Below, in pieces: positions 35,920 through 46,956 of a stretch of DNA of 64,000 nt (positions are counted from its first letter, which is position 1; each line of letters opens with the position of its first letter). The translations under genes were made by a program, and so were the position numbers. The notes beneath the pieces were generated by a model. The model worked only from the letters and a program-made list of their open reading frames with translations. It was not told where the DNA came from and ran no database searches. The DNA is from Argopecten irradians (lineage: Eukaryota; Mollusca; Bivalvia; Pectinida; Pectinidae): the NCBI RefSeq assembly GCF_041381155.1, contig NC_091137.1, positions 23,915,655 to 23,979,654 of the forward strand, read 5' to 3'.

Positions 35920-36273
35920 TCCACCGCCGACAGAGCATAAATGATATTCATCATTTGAACAATAATAGGTGTTTAATCGTGTGTATATATGCCTAATTAA
36001 CACAAAAAATAATATAAAATAATTCATTTCGCCTTTAGTGCATGCGCAATCAGTACTACATTCCATATAGGATATAGTGTCACGGAATTTTTTCGGGATG
36101 CAATTAATTATTTTTCATATTTTTAACTTGAAGTAAAAGTAGAAGCTCAAACTTTTCAATGGTGGTAATGGTGTAAAGTAAGTAACTTTTGTAACTGAAG
36201 AAAAATACCCAATCGTTTGCTCCTGTTTTTGATAGTGAAAAAATCCCATTTGTCAGCGGTGGAGCATCTTTAA
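35920..36273. mobile_element. piggyBac-like MITE with TTAA target duplication (354 bp)
   Basis: TTAA-AGATGCTCCACCGCCGAC at the left, GTCAGCGGTGGAGCATCT-TTAA at the right: inverted ends of about 18 bp and a TTAA on each side, as expected for piggyBac-type insertions. No transposase; open frames inside are not coding. Confidence 0.8.
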
Positions 36274-36788
36274 AAACTAAGGCAGACACATTATTGCATA
36301 TGAACTTTAAAGTGGTCTTTCTATGTAGGAGGTCTTTAAACAGAGATGACACTTATGCAGGTGTAACTGTAATTGATAACGGGACAAGAATTAAAATCAC
36401 TCGATTTCAGAGACCAACATTTAAAAGGTGACAAAGTAATACAGATTTTCTCGTTCTCGAAAACTTGGAATGGCATAAAAATACAGAAGTAGACTAAAAG
36501 CTGTATGTCAACCATAGTCAGTGCGTCCACACATTATAGCAGAAGTGATATATAATCTGAATGATGCGATGCCTATTTATAATTGGAAGCATATCTCGAT
36601 CAAGTTGGATGGTTCTCAAAAATGTTTCACTCAATACAAGGATAGCTGTTATCAGCTACTATTATCCACGGGAAGCGAGGCTACTCGTACGAGACTGAGA
36701 TCAAAGTTTTGAAGTGAATTACAACCATGCATAAATTGACAGATCAAAAAGTAGTTATTTCACATAGTTTTCAGGTGGGCAGGTGAGA

Positions 36789-36901
36789 CACAGGGCCATG
36801 TAGAGTTTCTATAAGAAAAAATAGCCAGAACTACATATAAAACAACACTTTATATGTATTTCTGGCTATTTTTTCATATAGAAACTATACATGGCCCTGT
36901 G
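36789..36901. mobile_element. 113-bp near-perfect palindrome with target duplication
   Basis: CACAGGGCCATGTAGAGTTT at the left folds onto the inverted sequence at the right end over about 50 bp. It is flanked by perfect GGTGAGA on both sides (36782-36788 and 36902-36908). A minimal hAT-like foldback element by its CACAGGG end. Confidence 0.8.
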
Positions 36902-37152
36902 GGTGAGAGGATGAAAACACTAACAAATCAAAGAGGTTTTGTTTTTTCCTAAACGTATCAATATACTATATTGTTATAGTGGTAGAATAGACATTTCTAT
37001 AACATTTGTTTTTATATTATATTTGTTTAGTCATAATCAAAAGAGATTATTTAAAATGTTGTGAAGATTGAGTTACCTCAGATCGCTGTACTAAATAAAA
37101 TTAAAAAAAACAAAACAACCGCAATTATTATGTGAATAATAAAACTGATTTC

Positions 37153-37641
37153 TATGGTGGCTGATTTGTGCCATTTTCGCTTTTTCGCTTTTTCGCGTTG
37201 GAAAAAACGCGAAAAAGCGAAAATCCGATGTTACTTTTTCGCTTTTTCGCACTTTTTCCAACGCAAAAAAGCGAAAAAGCGAAAAATGCAAAGCGAAAAA
37301 GCCAAAAAGCCAAAAAAACGAAAAACGAAAAAGTGAAAAAGCGAAAATCCATTCCGTCGCTTTTTCGCATTGGATTTTCGCTTTTTCGCATTTTCCAAAC
37401 GCGAAAAAGCGAAAAAAACGAAAAACGAAAAAGCGAAAAAGCGAAAATGGCACAAATCAGCCACCATAATTTTCGCTTTTTCACTTTTTCGTTTTTCGTT
37501 TTTTTCGCTTTTTCGCTTTGCATCTTTTTCGCTTTTTCGCGTTGGAACAAGTGCAAAAAGCGAAAAAGTAACGTCGAATTATCGCTTTTTCGCATTTTTT
37601 CCAACGCGAAAAAGCGAAAATGGCACAAATCAGCCACCATA
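37153..37641. mobile_element. TTTTTCGC-rich palindromic element (489 bp)
   Basis: Ends TATGGTGGCTGATTTGTGCC and its complement, flanked by a 6-bp duplication GATTTC (37147-37152, 37642-37647). The inside is almost only GCGAAAAA and TTTTTCGC units in both orientations. A further copy of the end sequence at about 37446-37468 suggests a nested or fused pair. The units contain no stop codon, so long frames are open on both strands; none is a gene. Confidence 0.85.
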
Positions 37642-38939
37642 GATTTCAGATTCACTGGTATTTTGCTATATTGAATGATTTTTTTTATGTTAATAACTTT
37701 CATCTTTCATTTTTTATCAATATGGATAGTATTGTCTATATCATCATGAGACACTTATTAACATGTATTCCATTCCATACCATTATTATTATAATGTTTT
37801 GTGAATTTTCTTTCTGTATTTTAACCGTACTAACTTAATGTAAAATATCTACTCGTACCTTTAGGCCATTGTTCCCACTTGTTTGCTGTTCTCATGAATT
37901 TTCATGTTATATAGAAAGACATTCTCCTTGTTAAGTGATTCTTATAGTTTGTTTGCAGCAAAGACACATTATAAACATTGTATTATCAAATTATCTATTG
38001 CTGCTTAACCTAACTGGTAGAACTGTTTGGTACAATTCTATTATAAATAAACATCATATTGACAAAAATTGATTTAAATTATATGCTCTGAGTTTCCACT
38101 ATTCGTATTGGTTATTTCATAGTCACACAAGGTTTGATATAGCATATATCATATCAATTTAATGTTTCCTTATTTAGAAACATCAAGTTAATAGTCCTTT
38201 TGTAACAATACAACTTTAACTGGATTGGTATTGCGCTTGTGAAATTTATTGCGCAAATACGAGTAAGAAAAATTATCAGAAACAGATTGAGTTATTAAAA
38301 AAATATGATACCATCAAATTGTCCATATACTTATTTGTCGAACAGATTTAATTACATTACGGAATCAGTTGTTACCTTTTCATTAATGAATTTCTAAGAC
38401 TGATTATATGGTTTTCCCTCTGAATGACCTGATAAAATACTTTATCGCTCGATGCTATATTTATCACCGGCTTACCCCGGAAAACTAATTATAATCACAT
38501 GCAGCAGTTTTATTTTCATAAACAACGTTATAATTCACCGACCAAAATAATGTAATCTTACTTGGGAACACATGCAGAGTAATGTAACGGTACATTGCCC
38601 TGCCGACGGCCTCGTCTAGAAATACAGATCGAGCTATTCACAAGTACTACAAAAGCCCATTAGTTTGTGGCTGCAAGGCAAAAAGGAGGGAAAAGTAGAT
38701 ACGTCTGAATTCAGAACGGTGGTGCTATTTGATATTTTGTTTGCTTTCACTTAGAGGTGAGCGAAACATAGAAACTAACGGGTCTATTAATAGTAAAGAA
38801 ATCAAACAACCCACAAGAAAAATACCTTCTGGTTGCCTTGGATATGAATAAGTGATCAAATATTATATCGAGGTGGATGTTCGTATACATACGGATAGAA
38901 TTCTGGTCATGTGATACCTGCTACTGTTTGTTGCTCTGA

Positions 38940-39081
38940 CTACGCACGCGGTGAGCGCGCGCGCCGGTAGTAGCATCATCAGCCTGTGTCGTACTGCTAG
39001 CGGATGTTGAAATCTAGTTCGGCTGTAGTGGTTCACTGGATATTTTCGTACCGGGGCGTTTCCGCCGGGCCCTCAAAACTC
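38940..39081 (+). promoter_or_regulatory. CpG-rich promoter / 5'UTR region of gene 4
   Basis: The strongest CpG cluster in the window (CGCACGCGG, GAGCGCGCGCGCCGG, TTTCCGCCGGGCC) in otherwise AT-rich DNA, directly before an ATG and a consensus splice donor. This is what a promoter plus 5'UTR looks like in an invertebrate genome. Confidence 0.5.
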
Positions 39082-39113
39082 ATGGCATCATTAGTGGAAG
39101 ATTCATTGGCAAG
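39082..39113 (+). CDS. First coding exon of an unidentified gene (gene 4), partial
   Basis: ATG at 39082 gives MASLVEDSLA and then AG at the splice donor (CAAG-GTAAGA), phase 2. I do not recognise the protein from eleven residues. The next exon must start in phase 2, but I could not find it: the candidate exons at 41233 and 60335 do not continue this frame. It may lie beyond the window after a long intron. The ATG context (CTCATGG) is acceptable. Confidence 0.45.
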
Positions 39114-39787
39114 GTAAGAATATAATGAATGTCATGATGCATGTGGTGAATTTTGAACGTGTGAGAGAATATAAGTTTGTGTGATGAATTGAAAAGTTAC
39201 ATACCTATGTAGGTATACCGGTGTACGCGTGTTTATGTGTGGTACCAGAGGCCTGCTAGGGGTTATCACATTGTAACGGCGTCAAATCTGCAGTCTCCTC
39301 TCATCAAATGCAAAAATAACCCCGAGATATAACTCCTCCATACGTTATAATATTTGTAGATTACTATAGATTAAGTAATCAGTGATGGTCTGACCACATA
39401 TACAATATTAAATCTTGCGTGCTGAAAGTTTACCATTAAGCCTTAATGTATAACTATCATTCACACTTTAAATCACACTTTTTATGTACCTGGTATACAA
39501 GAATTACGTCCACTTATATTGAAGGGGTAATATCCAGAATTTATATTTCAACTTTCGTTTTACTTTCTAACGTTCATTTTAGAGGGGTGTTTTTCCAGAT
39601 GTTTAAATGTGGAAACAATCCAAATTATCTGATATTTGAGTAAACTGTCAGACGATACTGTAAATCTAGCGGACCTAGATAGTAAATTAGACGTGGAGGA
39701 ATTACCATGAGTCTTGGTGTGGAATGTTAATGGACTTTTGAACCATGATACCTATATTTAATGTTTACGAAGTCACACGCGACATAC

Positions 39788-39814
39788 ACACACACATATA
39801 TATATATATATATA
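39788..39814. repeat. (CA)n(TA)n microsatellite
   Basis: Run of ACACACAC followed by TATATATA. Confidence 0.9.
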
Positions 39815-40189
39815 ACTTTTATACACGTACATAAACTATTTATACTCGCATGAATAACGGTTATTTATAGATAAAGGAAAATCATGTATTTAAATTTGGA
39901 AATGATTTTGACAGGCTGTGATGAAATTTGATATTTAGACTGATGCTCCTGGTATGTCGATAATCAGTTGGAGTGGCACTGAAAGGTCATCTGCTGGGGA
40001 AGGAATCCCACCCAGGACACCAGTGAAGATAATTAGCTCTGTTTCTCCTTTAGGGTGCCTCCTGATTTAGACTAGACTACCCCCTGGGGTCCCCACAGGG
40101 TCAGGATTCCTCCTTAGTTCACACCAGATGTATAGGAGATGAGACGAAGGTTATCTTCATATCTTAGTACCGTTACTTAGCGTGGGACC

Positions 40190-40560
40190 AGAGGGGCTTC
40201 GTGGAAAGTCCTGAACATTTTGGGTGTTAACTATAGGATAGGGGCATTTCTTGTGCTAACGAGGAGGCGAGGGTAAGGATAACTCGGATGTGAAGGGGGT
40301 GGGGGCATCGCGCATGCTACAACGGAGTCGAGGTAAAGTTATCAAGGGTGGAAAGGGGCAAAGGGAGGGACATGGCGGGTTTTGATATCTAACATTATCC
40401 GCATCCGGAGAGTGGTATGGCCATCAAAAGAGGGAAGGGGCATCTGGGGTGCTGACGGTATTGGGATAGGCCTAAGGGGTGGCATTACGGATGTTTACGG
40501 GTGGGGTAGGCCATCTTGAGATCGACTGGGAGGAAGGAACGACTGGTAGCAGAGTTGAAA
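40190..40560 (+). repeat. G-rich degenerate repeat tract
   Basis: Purine-rich sequence with recurring GGGGCATC/GGGGGCATC and GCTAAC-like motifs every 60-80 nt. It looks like a decayed minisatellite. No coding frame. Confidence 0.4.
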
Positions 40561-40893
40561 TTGTTTCATTTGTGAACACCGTAAGGGTATTTCGCATTTA
40601 AACACGGGGTCATTTTGCTTGAGTGGGCCAAGAAGATAGAGACCTGAACTGTGGTGGGAGAAATTATAAGAGGAGAGATGACGTGCGTTGCACGGAAACG
40701 TGAAGGAAAGTAATCATCATCCTCTGACAGAATATTTGGGTGAAAGACATTTATCCAATTCATAATTTGATATCAAAAATAGTATCACAATATTTTCATT
40801 CAACCATATTGAGGACTTGCATAAAACGAATGACTACATCAGGTTCACAAACTTTGAAAATCTGTACTGGAAGAGATATGAGGGCAATCATAC

Positions 40894-41102
40894 CTTTGAT
40901 AGAGGCATAATGAATAATTGATAAAGCTACGAAAACAGTACTGGCAACACCAATTGCACCAATTACAATATACACCACGTGTGTCTTTGAATGTAGTAAC
41001 ACAAAATCCCATTGGTTTGGCGGTATCATTGGCGCCCTGTGAATGTTCAAATAGAATTCTGTAACTGGGTCCGCCGTTAGTGTTCCTGTGACAAAGGTCA
41101 TT
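40894..41102 (-). CDS. Exon with a transmembrane helix, possibly class C GPCR-like (gene 5, partial)
   Basis: Open for 209 nt between acceptor TTTGTGTAG and donor AAAG-GTATGA, phase 2 in and phase 1 out. It encodes a polar stretch (...ADPVTEFYLNIHRAPMIPP...) followed by a clear membrane helix (VVYIVIGAIGVASTVFVALS) and IIHYASIKG. In class C (GABA-B-like) receptors the first helix follows a segment with a P-x-x motif and is followed by a short basic loop with IK before SSP; this exon fits that layout, but the match is from memory of the family pattern only. No neighbouring exon was found on either side. It could be another membrane protein. Confidence 0.35.
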
Positions 41103-41232
41103 CTACACAAAGGTCACAATATAGTTATTGACTGCTTACAAATCAAAACCACACTTCTCTCCTCGGGACAAAAACGTCAGTGTGTGTGTGAAATAGCTAC
41201 AATTACTCCGCCCGTCTCCCATTGTGAGTGCA

Positions 41233-41409
41233 GGGCTCAGAATACCATTGAGACGTATAAAACTCGATGACCCAATGCGGCAAACTGACCTTGACCTCCA
41301 TGTTTTACTGGATTTTAATACGGGAGGGGGTGTTAGCTTTGTCAACAGACCTGGCCCACGTGTTGACATACAGATATCCGGAGATATGGAGCCATTGAAA
41401 ACAACTTGT
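41233..41409 (+). CDS. Candidate internal exon, product unknown
   Basis: Flanked by GAGTGCAG and donor GTAAGTGC; open in the frame with phase 1 at both ends, giving 59 residues with a protein-like composition (LDDPMRQTDLDLHVLLDF, PRVDIQISGDMEPLKTT). It does not continue gene 4 exon 1 in frame. The opposite strand is also open over this stretch, so the strand is uncertain. Confidence 0.25.
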
Positions 41410-41664
41410 AAGTGCAAAGATTTCTGTTCTCTGTTTAAATTGTAAAGTATAAAGAAACTACGCTTTAATTAATTTGTCTGTGTGCACCTTAATTAACACC
41501 AAAATCTATGCACAGGTACATATCGTATAACGAAATCAATTGCTTTTGGGCTGAGTTATCTAAAAGTACAGGGGACGTTTAGCACGTGTGTTTATGAACA
41601 CTCATTGTTCAGTAGTTTTAGAACATCCATAAACTTTATCAGATGAATAACTGTATCATTGGAT

Positions 41665-41992
41665 CCATCCTCGATACTCGATGCTTTGGTTTTCAACCTT
41701 ACCTATTTTATCAAGTTTGTGTATGTGTTGATTATTTCCGGTAGAGTACAAGTTTTTAATGATTAACACACATATAACACTCCAGATGTTTAGCTGACCT
41801 AGATCTCCACATTCTGAACAAGTAAAGCCCATCCTCGATACTCGATGCTTTGGTTTTCAACCTTACCTATTTTATCAAGTTTGTGTATGTGTTGATTATT
41901 TCCGGTAGAGTACAAGTTTTTAATGATTAACACACATATAACACTCCAGATGTTTAGCTGACCTAGATCTCCACATTCTGAACAAGTAAAGC
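41665..41992 (+). repeat. Perfect 164-bp tandem duplication
   Basis: Bases 41665-41828 are repeated without visible change at 41829-41992. On the minus strand each copy holds TTGTTCAG and AAATAG-GTAAGG, so it could duplicate an exon with its splice sites. It may also be an assembly artefact. Confidence 0.85.
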
Positions 41993-44900
41993 AGATACCA
42001 ATATACAGACACACATGCGATACATTACGTACATTACACATCCCATCCGTTATGTGCACATTGTTTGTGTTATGTAACGGGGAACTTGTACGCACGTATC
42101 GCCGTGAGTCTACCTAAATACCCATGGCCTGAGTCAATATTAGATGCATCCTTTCTTTAGGTCTATTTAGAGTTCTAATTTCCATTTTTGATTTATTTTG
42201 TTTTGTATCCTATTATTGAGCCAGGTAGTTATCATGGACTTACCAGACTTTAGGGGTGGAGGAAAGTGGGTTGTACCCAGAAAATGAAGTACACGTTATT
42301 GAATTATTGATTATATATCATGTTAATTAAAATGCATACCTCACGAACGTGTTCAGAATTCTGAATACTTATCTTTGGGACACAGGGACCAAAACATCAG
42401 TAGTCACATAGATAAAGAGGGAGAGAGAAAGATAGAGGGAGGAAGAGGGAGTAGTGTAAATGTAAATAGTTTTGCAGAAAGAATAATTAAAAGCGCAACA
42501 TCTCCATATTGTATGCACTGGTATAGTTACTCGGGTCCCCTTGGTTACAGAGGGGAGGGTAGGGGTGGGCCAGGGACAGGCATCTCACAAGTATCGCCTA
42601 GACCGATTATCATATTTGGAATTAGACCATTCACTTGAATTGGCAGACATTTTCTTTTAGTGAGTTATTTAGCTCTAATATACTAGATCAGGGTCATGGG
42701 CAGATGTTTTCCTTGTATACATGAGAGGGTCTGTTTAGATGTATCAGCTGTAGTGCGACAGGTGCAAGTACTTTGGAGTTAGAGGTTAAGGTCAAAGTTT
42801 AATATGCGAACTATTCCCATTGCGTCAGAATCGATGAATGAATATTCCCGTACGTCTTGGACCGAGTTCGGCAAATGTTCAACACATTCCCTTTGCCCTG
42901 ACCATTGTATAATAACCGTACATCACAATCAATACGCATGTACTGATTACAGATTATACGATAAGGATTACCAGTTATATCGCAAACTTTTTTTCATATT
43001 TTAAGACATTTTCTAAAAGATTGAGCAAGTTTTGAATACATGTACATTGAAACGTCAATTCGCTAGTTTACATTAAGAATTTAAGATATGTGAACGATTT
43101 ATTCAATTACATTGTACCATGTCGAGGTCGCTAAATTGTGAACACGGGTCTCTATAGACGCGTCGGACTAGAAAAATCTAACGCGATGGTTTTTTTTCCA
43201 AGAATTTGTACTCCCATTGATGTGGATAAGTTAATTAATAACTGTACAAAATGTATATCAACTTCTTAGTATTTATGTCTTTATTCTATAAAATCAGACG
43301 GGTATCTTTTTGTAAATGATAAAAAATGGAATTCTTTTAAAATACCTTTTACCTTTACGAGAATTGATATGCAGTGAACAGTTAAATGTGGGTGCACCGT
43401 GAAATGATATGCATAGGCTGCATGTAAACCTGAGGGCTATATTCATTTACGACTTATCGTAAAATGTATATGTTTTGGCAATGTCAGTCCTGTGTGTTTT
43501 TATTTCTAGAACCTGGGAGGAAGTTTCTGTTTTAATAAGTACACTTATCAGTCACGGAGTGTTTAACCTACAGTATTTCAGGGCCTGAGAGAGGCAAATC
43601 AAAGGACTTAGCCGGAATGTGAAATTCCATGCCAGCGATTCAGCATGGGAATAATTGATGATTATAAATAAGTACTCTTTCCTGTTGTATATCAAACGTA
43701 CACATCGCCCACAAGCTAACCGACCTGTGCTACTGGTATGTCAGAGTAGAAAAATCTAAATAAACTAAAAACAACGAATCAAGTGAAACTTGGGAAATAT
43801 TTGTAGTTGACTTTATAAATAAATCAAATGAAAGTTCACGAATAAGTGGCAATATGTGCAATGAAGTTTGTGTTTATATGCATTGTAAAGACACTAAAGG
43901 TACCGGTAAAATGAAGTGTTCGATCGTTAAATGTGATATTATATATTAATCGGTTAATAAGATTATATGAAATTTAATGAAAACGTAAAAATATTAAATT
44001 ATGAAAATTAATAGCTCTTGACTATTATGTAGAGTTTACCAGATACAGTTACTGTCTAAAAAATTGTCAAAAACGATCGTTCAAAAACGATCGTTCGTTG
44101 TAGCTACACTTAAATAAAACAAAATGAAAGCTTATAAAAAAGTAAGAAGTACGATTGTGAAAATTCTTTATGAAGTGAAAATAAAAAAGTACTGAATGGG
44201 TATAAAGTGAAAAAAATTATAAACATATTTCCCAGTTCATGTAGATAGTATACCTTCGTATTTTGTAGCACATGTATACTTTTCTGTAAGGTAAAAACTC
44301 TTGTGCGAGTGCTATCAAACGAAAATGCTGGAAATGCATTAATGTGTGCTCGGGGACGCGCACAAGCGGATAGAATGATGTAATTTATATTACGGCACGT
44401 TCGATACAGTTTGGAGTATATCTGATGCTATAAATAGTACTCGTATATTTATATATCGTAGATGTTTTACACCTGTACCAGTTTGACTTTGAACGTCTGT
44501 CTGGTTTTCTCCACCTTGTATTACAATATACACCTGTTGGTTACGCTCATTCTGAAACTACTCCCGGATCTCAGAAACGTTCAAAGGAAATCAGTTGTAT
44601 TTTATATAATACCATGGCAGTAGAGGAATTATTGATAACTTACATGGACGTAATTCGTATTATATCCTCTGTAACCACACCACAAAGGTGTTTGGATAAT
44701 CATAGCGTATATTTCTGGCTCTGAAATAAAATTTTGGCTTTTCCAATTAGTTTTTTTCTTTTTGTACCCCAGCGTTTACTCCGGCTTTTATCTGTTTCCT
44801 AAACCTTACACATCTTTGCTACAGGATAACCCAACCAAACACAATCTACTGTCGTCAGGAGAACAGGACGTTCACTCTCCTGGCACGTCTGGTTCGATTT

Positions 44901-45480
44901 AAGCTGTTATAAACATTGTGGTGTATGTTTGCCTTGCTTAAACTTTTATGCTTATATGTCGGCATTCGTTACATTTGATTTTTTACCCAAGGGAGATAAT
45001 CATGTACATGTAATAAAAACGTGAGATTTGGTGATTAAGGTCGTTGTATTGTATGTTATGATGACAAAGAAGATATTTGTGTTTCTTTTTTACAAAATTC
45101 ATGCATGGAGTCACAGGTTGTAAATATGATGCATACACTGCACTTATATAATTGTGGGCGGAAAATTAATATGAGTGGTAATTTAAGTATATATAAGTCC
45201 TTAAATATTTATATGGTTATAAATACCGACAGATAGTATCAATGACTACCTATTAATACACGTTTACAACCATGTGGACATAATGTACCATTTTTACAGG
45301 GGAGATGGTTTTCAATGGCATATTTCTATAAATACAAATATAAGAGCAGCGTGTCTTAATATGACAGATCGTTAAGTGTATATGAAGTGGTGAAGTCATT
45401 TCAAGTTCTATACAAGATCGAGTGGGTCCTGTGCCAATAGGATATCTCTATATAACACCCTACCTATAGTCCCCCATCAA
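41993..45480. other. Non-coding region
   Basis: No exon I can support. A purine-rich low-complexity stretch at 42415-42455 and a short inverted/direct ACGATCGTTC pair at about 44075-44098 are the only structures I see. Confidence 0.45.
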
Positions 45481-45487
45481 CAGTTGT

Positions 45488-45640
45488 GGTGTCCGAGTGG
45501 TTAAGGTGACCGACATTTTGGAACTAACTCTCTGTCTCTGGATTGCATATGGCCGAGTGGTTAAGGTGACCGACATTTTGGAACTAACTCACTGTCTCTG
45601 GATTGCATATGGCCGAGTGGTTAAGGTGACCTCTAACTCA
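45488..45640 (+). repeat. 60-nt tandem repeat with a tRNA-like box A
   Basis: Two full units and one partial unit with exact 60-nt spacing. Each has TGGCCGAGTGGTTAAGG (TGTCCGAGTGG in the first), which matches the D-arm / box A of tRNA-Ser or tRNA-Leu. The rest does not fold as a tRNA and no box B (GGTTCGAATCC) follows. So it is a tRNA-derived, possibly SINE-head, fragment that has been tandemly copied. The third unit is cut after GGTGACC. Confidence 0.65.
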
Positions 45641-46956
45641 GTGCACGTGGATGCTGTCTATTTAAAGTATGATGGGCTAAAACTGTCTTCAGATCTTCAA
45701 AAATAGACCGTAATTGAAAGTTTATTCTGGATAGCGGTGTATGATTTTTGTCATAATTGTTCTATTTATTAATTTAGATTCAAGTCCTATTTCAAAACAG
45801 TTAAGTTCATTTAAGGACGGTCCCATGTGTATGCAATATGCTGCAATATAAAGTGTGTGAATGTTGTGACTCTTTGTAACAGTATAATTCCTGTCCTTTT
45901 AGAGAATAAATGACATTGTTTGTAGTCAGATATACTGTATTTCTTTATCTTTACACTCAGATAATTGATGTTTTCATTATAATTTCATTATCTATTAAAA
46001 ATTGTGCATTGGTTTCCAAGAACTCTCCCTTTTTATCCTTTGATGTTTAGCTGAAATAAGATTTGTCTTAATTTACTGTTCAAAAGTTATTGATACATGT
46101 CTGTATCTTTGTTCAGAAAAACTTTACATCAAATGAAACTGGCTTTCTCGTCATGCTTTATTTCCTGTGGGAAAGTTTACGGGTAGAACAAAGAAACGAC
46201 ACACTACAATACACCAGGTGTAATTGGAGATACAACAATAGATAATTGGTGCCCTAATTAACAACAATAGTTGCAGCGCGAGCTTGGATTCTGTAGTGTA
46301 CAGGTGATATCACCAGATGTTGACACTGGTCTGCTCCACTGTGTAATTTTCAGGTAAAAACTGTGAATCAGATGCCATGGTAACGGAATGGTGTGGTAAA
46401 CTCCGTAGGTTTCCTGGTATCTTGTGTCGTTAAGGATATAGAAGTCGTTACTGTGCCAATGTTAATCCTCTTACGTTGACTATCCCCCCGCCACACCCTC
46501 CTCACCTGAGCGGATCGATCCAGGGTGCAGACTTGATGTATCGCTGTAATATTACACGTGTGTGTTTGATATCGAGTTCCCGGGGAATTCTCAGATAACC
46601 TGTGGTTACACACGGGATTTCTGTTGTGAGGATAACATAATAGATGTACATCCCTCCCTTAAAACGTAAGTAACATATTCTTTTTACATCTATTATAAAC
46701 TATACCTTATGCATCACCCGATGTTTTGCCATCGTACTTTGTAACGCATATCGGACACTTCCATGTAATTTCCATCAATACTTCCTCGATGCTTTCTCTG
46801 GACGTTGTGCGTTGTACACGTAAGGTTTTTTTTGCATGCCGGAATTTAAAAGATGTGGAAGTTCGGGGTATCCGGAGAATATACACCGACCTATGATCGA
46901 TACTTTGCAAATACATACCCCACATGGGTTATACCAAATATCGAATACATTATATA

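Noticed and set aside
37091..37703. Several overlapping frames of 60-183 codons rich in FRFFAFSLFRF or KAKKRKS
   Set aside because: They arise from stop-free GCGAAAAA/TTTTTCGC repeats in an inverted-repeat element; no codon structure or splice sites.
41136..41417. Minus-strand frame over the candidate exon at 41233, possibly upstream of the membrane-helix exon
   Set aside because: Joining it in phase to 41102 would need an intron of only 37 nt, and the frame looks less protein-like than the plus strand.
45488..45640. Functional tRNA gene
   Set aside because: Only a box A-like D arm is present; there is no anticodon stem, box B or acceptor stem.
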